A stretch of DNA of 64,000 nucleotides from UBA1660 sp964462035. GTDB lineage: Bacteria > Myxococcota_A > Polyangia > Polyangiales > Houyiibacteriaceae. The position numbers and the translations under genes were made by a program. Location of the stretch: positions 1-64,000 of the forward strand of contig CAYXAP010000029.1 of the NCBI GenBank assembly GCA_964462035.1. The letters run 5' to 3'. Below are positions 25,599 to 34,513 of the stretch, in pieces (within the stretch, counting starts at the first letter, position 1; each line of letters opens with the position of its first letter). Below the pieces are notes generated by a model. That model saw only the letters and a program-made list of their open reading frames with translations, searched no databases and was not told the DNA's origin.

Positions 25599-26573
25599 AT
25601 GAAGACACGCATCACCGAGCTCTTCGGCATCGAGCACCCCATCGTGCAGGGCGGCATGCACTACGTCGGCTTCGCCGAGCTCGCGGCGGCGGTCAGCGAC
25701 GCGGGCGGACTGGGCATCATCACGGGGCTCACTCAGAAGACGCCGGACGATCTCGCGGCCGAGATCGCGAAGTGCAAGACGCTCACCGACAAGCCCTTCG
25801 GCGTGAACCTGACGTTCTTGCCGACGCTCACGCAGCCCGACTATCCGGGCTACGTCCGAGCCATCCTCGAGGGCGGCGTGACGGTGGTCGAGACCGCCGG
25901 CAACAACCCGGCCCAGGTGCTCCCGCCGCTGAAGGAGGCCGGCATCAAGGTCATTCACAAGTGCACGAGCATCCGGCACGCGCTCAAGGCGCAGTCGATC
26001 GGCTGCGACGCAGTGAGCGTCGATGGCTTCGAGTGCGGCGGTCACCCCGGAGAGGACGACATCCCGAACTTCATCCTGCTGCCACGCGCGGCGGAGGAGC
26101 TGGAGATCCCCTTCGTCGCCAGCGGCGGCATGGCCGATGGGCGAAGCCTGGTGGCGTCGCTCGCGCTCGGCGCCGACGGCATCAACATGGGCACACGCTT
26201 CATCGCCACGAAGGAGGCGCCGGTGCACGAGAACGTGAAGGAGGCGATCCTCCGCGCGACCGAGCTCGACACGCGGCTGATCATGCGGCCGCTGCGCAAC
26301 ACCGAACGGGTGCTCTCCAACGCCGCCGTCGAGCGCCTGCTCGAGAAGGAGAAGGAGCTCGGCGACGCCCTGACCATCCAGGACATTCTCCCGGAGGTGG
26401 CCGGGGTCTACCCGAAGGTCATGATGGACGGCGAGATGGACGCCGGCGCCTGGTCTTGCGGGATGGTCGTCGGCCTGATCCGCGACGTGCCCACGGTGAA
26501 GGAGCTCATCGACCGCATCATGGCGGAGGCGAACGGCATCATCCGCGAGCGCTTCGCCACGATGCTCGCCTGA
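25599..26573 (+). CDS. Nitronate monooxygenase-type flavoprotein
   Basis: An FMN-dependent TIM-barrel oxidase (2-nitropropane dioxygenase family), 324 residues. Motifs: HPIVQGGMHYVGFAELAAAV, ADG-rich FMN loop ASGGMADGRSLVASLALGAD, MGTRFIATKEAP, and the catalytic His in CGGHPGED. ATG 25599 is preferred over 25587 because GGAG lies 6 bases upstream of it. The enzyme detoxifies nitronates or acts as an enoyl reductase relative, which sequence alone does not separate. Confidence 0.9.
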   Translation: MKTRITELFGIEHPIVQGGMHYVGFAELAAAVSDAGGLGIITGLTQKTPDDLAAEIAKCKTLTDKPFGVNLTFLPTLTQPDYPGYVRAILEGGVTVVETAGNNPAQVLPPLKEAGIKVIHKCTSIRHALKAQSIGCDAVSVDGFECGGHPGEDDIPNFILLPRAAEELEIPFVASGGMADGRSLVASLALGADGINMGTRFIATKEAPVHENVKEAILRATELDTRLIMRPLRNTERVLSNAAVERLLEKEKELGDALTIQDILPEVAGVYPKVMMDGEMDAGAWSCGMVVGLIRDVPTVKELIDRIMAEANGIIRERFATMLA

Positions 26574-26612
26574 GCCCTGGCGGCCCGCGAGGGGCGGAGA
26601 GCGGGCAGCGCG

Positions 26613-27893
26613 CTACCCGTTCTTCGTGCGCCGAGCATCAGGCGGCGAATCGAGCGCCGCGAGCTGCCGCTCCAGGTAGCGACGCTCCACCTCGTTGGAG
26701 CAGAGCTCGAGCGCTCGCTGGTAGGCGACTCGAGCCAACTCCACCCGCCCGGCGCGGCGAGCCAGCTCCGCGCGAACGGCGGACAGTCGGTGGTGGTCGG
26801 AGAGGAGACGGTCGAGCGGCGCGAGAGCGGCGAGCCCCGCTTCCGGGCCCTCCGCCTCCGCGACGGCCACCGCGCGATTCAGCCGCACGATCGGTGAGCC
26901 GGTGAGTGCCTCGAGCTCGGCGTAGCGGCGCACGATGATGGCCCAGTCGGTCGCGGCCGCGGCAGGCGCGCGCGCGTGCTCCGCCGCGATGAGCACTTGG
27001 AGACGGAGCTCTTCCGCGTAGCCCGCGCTCGGCTCGAGCGCGGCGGCCAAGCGGAGACCGAGGCCAATCTCTTCGTGGTGCCACGCGCCCCGGTCCTGCT
27101 CCGCGAGGGTCACGAGCTCGCCTTCGCGTACCCGTGCATCCCGCCGCGAGTGCTGGAGCAGGAGCAAGGCGAACAGCGCGGTGCACTGGGTCGCGTCCGG
27201 CGCGAGCTCGCGGAGGATCGCGGCGAGCCGGAGCGCTTCGCCGGACAGATCGGCGCGGAGCAGGTGGGGACCGGTACCCGGGGTGTAGCCCGCCGTGAAC
27301 GCGAGGTAGATGGTTCGGCACACCTCGTCGAGTCGCGATCGCAGCTCGTCGGCCACTGGCGCCGCGAGCGGGATGCCGGCGTGCACGATCTTCTTCTTCG
27401 CGCGGGTGATGCGGGCGGCCATCGCGCTCGGGGCGACCAAGAAGAGCTGAGCGATCTGGTCCGTGGGTGTCCCGAGCACCAGGCGCAGCGCGAGCGCCGA
27501 GCGCGAGACCGGGGAGAGCGCCGGGTGCGAGCAGAGCAGGATGAGGTGGAGCCGCTCGTCGGGGAGTTGCTCCAAGCGGTCGTCGGGCGCGACCCAGCCC
27601 TTCCGCACGGCCAGCAGCGGCGCCTTGCGGGCTGCGACGGCCTCGGAGCGGAGCCGGCCGACCACCTGTCGATGCGCGGTCTGGTAGAGCCAGCCGACGG
27701 GGTTTGCGGGGACCCCATCGGCTGGCCAGCGAGCCGCCGCCCGAGCGAAGGCCTCGCTCAGCGCGTCCTCTGCCAGGTCGAGCCGGCGGGTCCGCGCGAC
27801 CAGCAGCGAGAGCAGGCGGCCCCACTCGGCGCGATGGAGCTGGTCGAGGAGCTCGTCAGGAGGGGTCGAGGACCGGTCGGATCTCGATGTCAT
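26613..27893 (-). CDS. ECF42-type sigma factor with C-terminal TPR-like extension
   Basis: 426 residues. Region 2 lies near residues 20-85 (LLVARTRRLDLAEDALSEAF ... NPVGWLYQTAHRQVVGRLR) and region 4 near 125-190 (LALRLVLGTPTDQIAQLFLV). The remaining ~220 residues are helical (YLAFTAGYTPG, RLNRAVAVAEAEGPEAGLAA). This long extension, plus the adjacent DGPF gene, is the ECF42 pattern. There is no anti-sigma gene, and in this group the extension is thought to control activity. The start overlaps the DGPF gene by 38 bases. Confidence 0.92.
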   Translation of the reverse strand: MTSRSDRSSTPPDELLDQLHRAEWGRLLSLLVARTRRLDLAEDALSEAFARAAARWPADGVPANPVGWLYQTAHRQVVGRLRSEAVAARKAPLLAVRKGWVAPDDRLEQLPDERLHLILLCSHPALSPVSRSALALRLVLGTPTDQIAQLFLVAPSAMAARITRAKKKIVHAGIPLAAPVADELRSRLDEVCRTIYLAFTAGYTPGTGPHLLRADLSGEALRLAAILRELAPDATQCTALFALLLLQHSRRDARVREGELVTLAEQDRGAWHHEEIGLGLRLAAALEPSAGYAEELRLQVLIAAEHARAPAAAATDWAIIVRRYAELEALTGSPIVRLNRAVAVAEAEGPEAGLAALAPLDRLLSDHHRLSAVRAELARRAGRVELARVAYQRALELCSNEVERRYLERQLAALDSPPDARRTKNG

Positions 27894-28209
27894 ACGCCGG
27901 GAGGCTGCGACAGAGCTCGATCACTTGGTCGAGGTCGGGCGCCTCGAGCAGATAGTAGCCGCCGATGTGCTCTGCAGCCTCGGCGAAGGGGCCGTCGGTG
28001 ACCGTCATCTCGCCACCGCGGGTCCGCAGGGTCGTCGCCATCGAGCCTTCACCGAGCGCTTCGCCACCGAGGAGCTCCACCTCGGGCTCGGCCTCGCAGG
28101 CCTCGGCGAACGCACCGTGCTTCGCCATCTCTGCCGCCTGCTCCTCGGCGCTCAGCTGGTCCCAGGGCTTCGTCTCGCCGTAGCCGGCCAACAGCATGAA
28201 ATACTTCAT
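27856..28209 (-). CDS. DGPF (YCII-like) protein
   Basis: 117 residues from ATG 28209 with AGGAAG 4-9 bases upstream. It opens with MKYFMLLAGYGETKPW and carries TVTDGPFAEAAEHIGGYYLLE, the DGPF signature that names the family. It is a ferredoxin-like small protein of unknown chemistry. It overlaps and is probably translated with the ECF42 sigma factor, whose group almost always has a DGPF partner. Confidence 0.93.
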   Translation of the reverse strand: MKYFMLLAGYGETKPWDQLSAEEQAAEMAKHGAFAEACEAEPEVELLGGEALGEGSMATTLRTRGGEMTVTDGPFAEAAEHIGGYYLLEAPDLDQVIELCRSLPAYDIEIRPVLDPS

Positions 28210-28272
28210 GATCTTCCTCCTCGGTTCGGGGCCGGTGACTACCACCGACACGACCATGACGCGTCAGAGGCC

Positions 28273-28290
28273 CGGCGATCGACATCGCCG
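28273..28290. repeat. Perfect stem-loop upstream of the DGPF gene
   Basis: CGGCGAT and ATCGCCG flank a 4-base loop, 64 bases upstream of the DGPF start and 20 bases after the di-haem gene ends. On the transcribed (minus) strand the run of T lies before the stem, so it is not an ordinary terminator. It may be an operator or an RNA hairpin in the leader. Confidence 0.4.
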
Positions 28291-28309
28291 AGAAAAAAGC
28301 TCGAGGGGC

Positions 28310-30385
28310 TCAGAGCGAGCGGAGGAAGGTGAGGAGCGCGTCGCGCTCGCCTGCCGAGAGCGCCTCGTAGGCCTCACGCGCGGCGTCGGCTTCGCCGCCG
28401 TGCCATCGGATGGCTTCGTCGATCGTCCGCGCGCGGCCATCGTGGAGGTAAGCCGCGCCGCCAGCGACGCCGGCGCTCTTGCCGAGACCCCAGAGCGGCG
28501 TGGTGCGCCACTCCTGCGGGGCAGCGTCGCCGTCGATCAGCGTGTCCGCCAGCCCCGGCCCCATGTCGTGGAGCAAGAGGTCGGTGTACGGATGGATCAC
28601 CTGCTGCCGCAGCTCCGCGAGCGGGGCGTAGGGGCTCGTCTCGAAGGTCTGCACGTGGCAGCTCGCGCAGCCGACGTCGAGGAAGAGGGCCTCGCCGGTG
28701 CCGTCGTGGGCGGCCTGCGGCCGAACACCGAGCAGCGCGATGTAGAGAGTGAGCTCGTCCAGGCTGGTGTCCGAGAGCGACTCCGTGCCGTCACCGCAGC
28801 CGTCGCCGACGCAGTCGTGGGTCGGGAAGACGCTGGTGGTGACGCCCATGTCCGTCTGGAGCGCGGCAGCCACCTGCTGGCGCACGGTCGGCTGGCTGGC
28901 CTTGTAGCCGAAGCGCCCGAGGCGGAGCGGACCGCCGACTTCCCGCACGACGTGCATGCGACCCGAGATGCCATCGCCATCGGCGTCGTCCGGGTCCGCC
29001 AGGACGGCGATGAGCGACTCCGGGATCGCCTCGAGCAACCCCATGCCGACGAGCTGCGGAGAGATCCGACCGGACACGTGGGCGGGGGTGCCGCCCTCGT
29101 AGACGAAGGTCGGCGAACGGAGGCCGTCCGCTTCGACCCACTCGCCGAGCCGCACGTTGCCCTCCGGCGAGGCACCGCTCGGCTGGAGGACGACACCACG
29201 GAGCGGGTCCGGGCCTCCAGCGCCGTCGCCGACCTTGAAGACCCACTGCGGCAAGGGCTGGCCAACGTCGGCCGGGAGCGCGCGACCGTTCCGCGTGTGA
29301 CAGCTCGAGCAGCTGTGGTTGATGAATGCGGGACCGGCGAGACCGATGACCTCGTCCAACGGCGGGTTCTGGGTCGGGTTCTCGTCGTGTCGACCGTCGA
29401 CCACGCTCGAGTGCACCAGCCGGCGACCGCGCATGAAGGGCTGGGCGTTCTCGGGGGCCGTGTTCGTGGCCATCTGCAGGAAGAGGTTGTCCGGCTCGTT
29501 CGACTCGTTCCGGTGGGTGGTGGTGTCACCGCCGAGACGGCGCTCCACCGGGACCGGCATCGAGTCGGCCGACTCGCCGTTCAACGCACAGCAGCCCGGT
29601 TCGGCCAGGGGGCCGGTGGCCTCCCACGGGACCAACCCTTCGCCGACGATGTAGAGGAAGGTCGTGCCGTAGTAGTTCTCGCGCCCGTTGGGAGGCGACT
29701 CGAGGAACTGGCTGATCTCGATCTCGATGCGCTGACCGGGCGCGAGATCGTCGAACGCGCAGGTCAGCGGGTGCTGATAGCGCGTGATCGTCTTCCGATA
29801 GTGGAAGGTCTGGTTCGGATCGGCGGCCGCGTAGGCGCCGGGGTCCATCGGCGTGCCGTCGGGATGGACCGGCTCGAGCGGGCCGTTGTCGCAGTACTCG
29901 GCGACCGTGTTCCGGCCCATGAAGAAGAGGCGAGCCTCACGCGCGTCCAGCTTGTGGGGCGTGACGACGTCGAAGCGGATCTCGCTGCCCCCGTGGCCGA
30001 CGGTGTCCGTGACCGTCACGCCGATGGTCCGGTCTTCCCAGTACCAGGTCAGGTAGTGCTCGTAGATCTCGAAGCCCGGCCCGACCTCGCGCGCGTGGCG
30101 GTCTCGGCCACGATCGGCGAAGCGGGTGATCAGCGCGCTCCCCGTGTCCTCGGAGAGCACGGGGTTCAGCGGGGTCGACGGTCCGAAGAGCGGCTCGAGG
30201 CCTGGCGGGGTGACGACACCGAGGTCCGGCGACTCGCCCCCGTCGGGCACGGGTCCGCCATCGACCGTGGGGTCGACGGCGCCGTCGGCGAGGCCGGGCC
30301 CGGAGTCGGCCGGGTCGCCATCGTCCGCAGGGTCGGAACAACCGACGAGAGAGAGGATGAGGAACGTGAAGAGTCCAGTGCGCAT
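28310..30385 (-). CDS. Di-haem oxidoreductase (DHOR/DUF1111) lipoprotein
   Basis: 691 residues with signal MRTGLFTFLILSLVGC. An Asp/Pro-rich tether is followed by a ~200-residue beta domain. Then comes the di-haem part with CxxCH sites CSSCH (~357) and CASCH (~572), and an MCP-like end VARTIDEAIRWHGGEADAAR-type helix around 650. This is the distant peroxidase-like 'thiol oxidoreductase' family exported to the periplasm. A lipoprotein c-type cytochrome of this length is a long variant. Divergent from the gene at 30567. Confidence 0.88.
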   Translation of the reverse strand: MRTGLFTFLILSLVGCSDPADDGDPADSGPGLADGAVDPTVDGGPVPDGGESPDLGVVTPPGLEPLFGPSTPLNPVLSEDTGSALITRFADRGRDRHAREVGPGFEIYEHYLTWYWEDRTIGVTVTDTVGHGGSEIRFDVVTPHKLDAREARLFFMGRNTVAEYCDNGPLEPVHPDGTPMDPGAYAAADPNQTFHYRKTITRYQHPLTCAFDDLAPGQRIEIEISQFLESPPNGRENYYGTTFLYIVGEGLVPWEATGPLAEPGCCALNGESADSMPVPVERRLGGDTTTHRNESNEPDNLFLQMATNTAPENAQPFMRGRRLVHSSVVDGRHDENPTQNPPLDEVIGLAGPAFINHSCSSCHTRNGRALPADVGQPLPQWVFKVGDGAGGPDPLRGVVLQPSGASPEGNVRLGEWVEADGLRSPTFVYEGGTPAHVSGRISPQLVGMGLLEAIPESLIAVLADPDDADGDGISGRMHVVREVGGPLRLGRFGYKASQPTVRQQVAAALQTDMGVTTSVFPTHDCVGDGCGDGTESLSDTSLDELTLYIALLGVRPQAAHDGTGEALFLDVGCASCHVQTFETSPYAPLAELRQQVIHPYTDLLLHDMGPGLADTLIDGDAAPQEWRTTPLWGLGKSAGVAGGAAYLHDGRARTIDEAIRWHGGEADAAREAYEALSAGERDALLTFLRSL

Positions 30386-30393
30386 GTCGCCTC

Positions 30394-30420
30394 CGTGGCC
30401 ACGCTCCCCCGAGGGCCACG
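30394..30420. promoter_or_regulatory. Inverted repeat upstream of the di-haem gene
   Basis: CGTGGCC at 30394-30400 and GGCCACG at 30414-30420 with a 13-base centre, immediately upstream of the divergent di-haem gene start. It may be an operator or leader hairpin. Confidence 0.3.
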
Positions 30421-30566
30421 TCCGTCAGCATATCGGATGACGCATGGCCCGTCGCCCCGCCAGACCGGGGCAATCCGCGCCACCGGTGCCCTCTTCGCGA
30501 CTCCAGTCGGACGCGGTCCGATTCCGCCACGAGTCGGTCGGCAGACCCTCGTGCCAAGGTGCGCTC

Positions 30567-31778
30567 ATGCAATTCGTACGGCTGCGGGTCGGTCTCCTGT
30601 GCTTGGTGGCATCGATGGGATGTGGAGACGATGGCGACGATGGCGACGATGGCCGCGATGGCGTCGACGAATCGGACGCGTCCGTGCCGTTCGACGCCGC
30701 GGAGCCGGCCGACGCGATGGTCGACGCGCCGGACTCGGCGCCGCCCGAGGGCTGCGCCCGGACGTCCGTGACCAGCTGGGCCCTCCAGGGGTATGACGAC
30801 GTGTCGATCGCCTACGAGGCCCGCGTCGAGCCCTCGATCGGTGGCGAGCCGCTGGTGCTGCTCTTCGAGCGGCGGGGATCCGACGCCGAGGTGGGCACCT
30901 TCGGGCTCGGACCAGGCTCCGACAACGAGAACTTCGGGGACTGCTCCCAGTGCCTCTACGTATCCATCGACCCGATGCGCGTGTTCTACGCCGACCGCGG
31001 GTCCATGGACATCCGGCGTGACCCCCACGACCACTACCTCGACCTCGACGTCACGAACCTGCGGCTGATCGAGTCGGAGGTCGATGGCGTCACTCGTGAG
31101 TCGACCCCCGTGGAAGGCGGCGCCTGCTTGGAGGTCGACGACTTCTCCATCACGACCCGTCTCCCTCCCTTCGAGTGGGTATGCGACGCCGATCTCTGGC
31201 TCGACGGAGCGGGCTGCCATTGCGAGTGCGGAACCTACGACCCGGACTGTGGCCGCGATTGCCCGCCCTTCGACCCGGGGTGCACGCCGATCGAGCCCCA
31301 GCCGTTGGCCAACTGCGAAGCCGGGGACGTCTGCGCCATCGACCCGACGACGCTCGCGGACCGCTGCACGGGCACCTGCAACTGGGCCACACGGGAGGGC
31401 TGCGACGATCCCGAGATCTGCCTGCTCGGAGACCCCACCGAGCCTGGCACGTGTCTTTTCGCCGACGACCCTCGACTGGATGGCGCGGGGCTCGGCGGGG
31501 AGTGCGACACCGACCCCACGTTCCAGAAGTTCTGCGCCATCGACGGCGGCTTCGTGGACGGCGTCTGCGACCAACGGAACCGCTGTGTGCCGCTCTGCCT
31601 GACGGACGACGACTGCACCGACCCGAAGCAGGCCTGCAAGCGCTTCGCTGACGCCGACGGCCCGGGCTACTGCCAGGACAGCTGCGAGAGCGACGCGGAC
31701 TGTTCCCTTCCGGGAGAGGCCTGCTTCATGGTCACCGGACTCGAGCCTCCATTCTTCTGCGAGCCAGCGGACGGCTGA
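30567..31778 (+). CDS. Cys-rich lipoprotein of unknown function
   Basis: 403 residues from ATG 30567, which gives a lipoprotein signal MQFVRLRVGLLCLVASMGC. A GDDGDD repeat tether encoded by 9-base near-repeats is followed by a beta-rich domain of ~170 residues. A Cys-rich C-terminal half (about 30 Cys, for example CDDPEICLLGD and CVPLCLTDDDCTD) looks like repeated four-disulfide-type surface modules common in Myxococcota. No function is assigned. Confidence 0.8.
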   Translation: MQFVRLRVGLLCLVASMGCGDDGDDGDDGRDGVDESDASVPFDAAEPADAMVDAPDSAPPEGCARTSVTSWALQGYDDVSIAYEARVEPSIGGEPLVLLFERRGSDAEVGTFGLGPGSDNENFGDCSQCLYVSIDPMRVFYADRGSMDIRRDPHDHYLDLDVTNLRLIESEVDGVTRESTPVEGGACLEVDDFSITTRLPPFEWVCDADLWLDGAGCHCECGTYDPDCGRDCPPFDPGCTPIEPQPLANCEAGDVCAIDPTTLADRCTGTCNWATREGCDDPEICLLGDPTEPGTCLFADDPRLDGAGLGGECDTDPTFQKFCAIDGGFVDGVCDQRNRCVPLCLTDDDCTDPKQACKRFADADGPGYCQDSCESDADCSLPGEACFMVTGLEPPFFCEPADG

Positions 31779-31805
31779 GCGCGCTCGAGAGGCCAGGCCC
31801 CGAGC

Positions 31806-32447
31806 TCAGGTGAAGAGGCGGACGGCCACCTGGGCGAGGTGATCCTCGATGATCTCCTGGTCGACCGGACGACCGAAGACCTTGGCCATCTCCTCCGGCG
31901 ACGAGAGGGCGAAGTGCGTGATCAGGTAGGTCATCGACTGAATGCCGAAGCGCATCTCGTCCTCCGAGCGGCCGGTCATGCGAGCGAGCGCGGCCGCGCC
32001 CAATCCGACCAGCGGTCCGAGCACTCGCTCCTGCCGTTCGACCGGTAGCGCCCCTCGAAGCAGCCGCGTCCGAACACGAATCGCGAGCACGGTTCGCTGC
32101 TCGCGATGGAAACGGTAGATGGTCTTGGCCGCCTCGGTGATGAGCTCGGCGGGCTCCTTGGAGCCCGCTCGGGCGATGAGATCGGTCGCGATGGTGCCGA
32201 GAAGCTCGTAGTACCGGTCGAGGCAGGCCTCGAGCAGGGCCGCTTTGGTCGGGAAGTAGTAGGCGAGCGTCCCCAAGCTCACGTCGGCCCGCTCGGCGAC
32301 CGCCCGAAGGGTCAGCGTGCTCTCGTCGGTCTGCTCGTCGAGGATCGCGCGCGCGGCCTCGATGATCCGAGTCCAGGTCTCTGCCGAGTCCGCATCTTTC
32401 GGACGACTCACGGGGGCCACCCTTCCATCGTTCGGTGACCAGCGCAC
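31806..32447 (-). CDS. TetR family transcriptional regulator
   Basis: 213 residues. The HTH reads LTLRAVAERADVSLGTLAYYFPTKAALLEACL. The ligand domain is helical and unassigned. Start ATG 32447 is the first available, and a GTG at 32411 (VSRPKDADSAETW) is an alternative. It lies 41 bases downstream of the MopE-like gene on the same strand, so the two could share a transcript. Confidence 0.9.
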   Translation of the reverse strand: MRWSPNDGRVAPVSRPKDADSAETWTRIIEAARAILDEQTDESTLTLRAVAERADVSLGTLAYYFPTKAALLEACLDRYYELLGTIATDLIARAGSKEPAELITEAAKTIYRFHREQRTVLAIRVRTRLLRGALPVERQERVLGPLVGLGAAALARMTGRSEDEMRFGIQSMTYLITHFALSSPEEMAKVFGRPVDQEIIEDHLAQVAVRLFT

Positions 32448-32488
32448 GCGTCAGCTGCGATGCGCGGGGTCGCGGCCGCGAATCGGTA

Positions 32489-34306
32489 TCAGTCGCAGAC
32501 GGTGACGCCGGCCGTCATGGTGCAGCCGAAGTCGTCACAGTCCGCGAAGCCGTTGCCGTCATTGTCGAGGCCATCGGTGCAGAGCGCGTTCGTGATCTCG
32601 GCACAGACGGTCACCGAGGGGTTCCGGCTGCAGTCCCAATCGTCGCAGTCCACGAAGCCATCGGCGTCGTTGTCCAGGCCGTCGCTGCAGCGAGCGTTGG
32701 TCGTCTCGAGGCAGGCGTTGACCCCGTCACAGTCGTCGTCCTCGCAGTCCACGAAGCCGTCGCCGTCGTTGTCGAAGCCGTCGCTGCAGGCGCGGTTGGT
32801 GTTCTCGGCGCACACCGTGACCGACGGGTTTCGGCTGCAGCTGTAGTCCTCGCAATCCACGAACCCATCCATGTCGTTGTCGATGCCATCCATGCAGCGG
32901 GCGTTCGTGTTCTCGTCTTCGACGCAGACGAACGACTCATCCGTCGCTCCGTCGCAGTCGTCGTCCTGCGAGTTGCAGGTCTCGTCCACCGGCCCAGTGG
33001 CGCCCTCGCAGGCGCCGTACGAACCGGCGACGCAGGTCTGAGTTCCCTTCTCACAGGCGCCGACGCTCGAGCCGCACGCCTGGGTCTCCCCATCGATGCA
33101 CGCGCACCCTTCGTCGGTCACGCCATCGCAGTCGTTGTCGAGCCCGTCGCAGCGCGTCTCGACCATTTGATAGCTCGGCCCGTAGCGCGTGGGAGTGCAG
33201 GCCTCGAAGCCCGCGGCGCCGGCGCAGCGGCGGGTGGTGCCAGCGCACACGCCGTCGGTGAGCGCGCATGCCGGTCCCACGACGCCCTCGTCGGTGCTGG
33301 CGTCGCAGTCGTCGTCCTCCCCATCGCAGGTCTCCACGGAGGGACCGATCTCGCCAGCGCAGCTTCCGTAGGCGCCGCTCACGCAGATCTGCATGCCCTG
33401 CTGGCACGCTCCGATGTCGGAGCCACAGCTCTGGCTCTCCCCGTCGATGCATGCGCAACCCTCGTCGGTCACACCGTCGCAGTCGTTGTCGAGCCCATCG
33501 CAGAGCGTCTCGGTCGCCTGATAGTCCCCGCCGTAGCTGGTGGTGCCCTCGCAGGCGAGGAAGCCGGCGGCGCCCCCGCACGCGCGCTCGGATCCGACGC
33601 AGACGCCGAGCTGCAGTGGGCAGTCGGGCGGGCTCAGCTCACCGGGCTCGTCGCTGTCGCCGTCGCAATCGTCGTCCACGCCGTTGCACGTCTCGCCCAT
33701 CGGTTCGACCGCGCCTTCGCAGGCCCCCCAGCTGCCGGCCACGCAGGTCTGCGTGCCCATCTCGCAAGCGCCCGTCGCCGACCCGCAGGCCTGCGTCGCA
33801 CCAATCGTGCACGCGCAGCCCTCATCCGTCGATCCGTCACAGTCGTTGTCCAGCCCATCGCATGAGCTCTCGTCGCTCTCGTAGTCCTCGCCGTACTCCG
33901 ACGCTTCGCAGACGAGCACCGCGTCCACGCACCGGGGCGCGCCGCCGACGCACACGCCTTCCGTCAGCGGGCAGACGCCGATGACGTTCTCGTCGACCGA
34001 GTCGTCACAGTCGTCGTCGACCCCATTGCAACGCTCGAGGGCCAGTGGATGGATCGTCGCGTCGGCGTCATTGCAGTCGGGGCCGTTCTCGCACCCGCGA
34101 CCGAAGCCGTCCTCGTCCATATCGACGCAGGTCGCGTCACCTCCGCCATCGGTATCGGTGCCGGCGTCTTCGACCTCGCCACCGTCGACGTCCGGCGCCG
34201 CTCCGTCGGCCAAGGCCATGTCGGGCTCGACGTCGCCCCCGTCGTCATCGCCGCACGCGATGGAGCAGAGGAGGCCGAGAAGAAGGAGCCGGTGGAGGTA
34301 CTGCAT
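32489..34306 (-). CDS. Long MopE-type repeat lipoprotein
   Basis: 605 residues from ATG 34306, signal MQYLHRLLLLGLLCSIAC. After an acidic tether come seven MopE motifs of the form C(D/N)GxD(D/N)DCDGxxDE, spaced by Cys-rich segments. Three of them sit in near-identical ~140-residue units (CDGLDNDCDGVTDEGCAC...). The last ~150 residues hold four copies of CxDGxDNDxDGFxDCxD. The Asp loops resemble Ca-binding calmodulin/thrombospondin-type loops. It is a surface-exposed metal-binding lipoprotein, and the ligand is unknown. The frame is longer upstream, but only this start gives a signal. Confidence 0.9.
   Translation of the reverse strand: MQYLHRLLLLGLLCSIACGDDDGGDVEPDMALADGAAPDVDGGEVEDAGTDTDGGGDATCVDMDEDGFGRGCENGPDCNDADATIHPLALERCNGVDDDCDDSVDENVIGVCPLTEGVCVGGAPRCVDAVLVCEASEYGEDYESDESSCDGLDNDCDGSTDEGCACTIGATQACGSATGACEMGTQTCVAGSWGACEGAVEPMGETCNGVDDDCDGDSDEPGELSPPDCPLQLGVCVGSERACGGAAGFLACEGTTSYGGDYQATETLCDGLDNDCDGVTDEGCACIDGESQSCGSDIGACQQGMQICVSGAYGSCAGEIGPSVETCDGEDDDCDASTDEGVVGPACALTDGVCAGTTRRCAGAAGFEACTPTRYGPSYQMVETRCDGLDNDCDGVTDEGCACIDGETQACGSSVGACEKGTQTCVAGSYGACEGATGPVDETCNSQDDDCDGATDESFVCVEDENTNARCMDGIDNDMDGFVDCEDYSCSRNPSVTVCAENTNRACSDGFDNDGDGFVDCEDDDCDGVNACLETTNARCSDGLDNDADGFVDCDDWDCSRNPSVTVCAEITNALCTDGLDNDGNGFADCDDFGCTMTAGVTVCD
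32500..33980. repeat. Internal protein-coding repeats of the MopE lipoprotein
   Basis: DNA repeats of about 130-430 bases underlie the tandem Cys/Asp motifs. The GTCGTCGAGGCC / TCGCAGTCG type words recur every repeat. They are in frame with the protein, so they arise from module duplication. Confidence 0.8.
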
Positions 34307-34513
34307 GAGGATCCGGGGGTGTGGGTTCGAAGAGATACCGGACCTTACGGAGCGGATCGGACGACCTCCCGTGGTGGAATCGGACCGCGTCCGAGAGCGG
34401 CATTCGCGGACGCGATATCGGGGAACCGCTGTCGATCGACGCCACCCCTGCTGCACCCGCTGAACCGCGCGAGAACGATGGCAAGGGCGCTTCGGGGCGC
34501 TATGGTCGGGCCG

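Noticed and set aside
28273..28290. Rho-independent terminator for the di-haem gene
   Set aside because: The perfect hairpin has its T run before the stem on the transcribed strand, so it cannot act as an intrinsic terminator. It is kept only as a hairpin.
28196..30796. Plus-strand open frame of 866 codons
   Set aside because: It runs through the di-haem oxidoreductase gene in the opposite sense and its residues show only base-composition bias.
32500..33980. Regular DNA repeats resembling a CRISPR or satellite array
   Set aside because: Repeat lengths vary, there are no unique spacers and the repeats are in frame with the MopE lipoprotein. They are protein module duplications.
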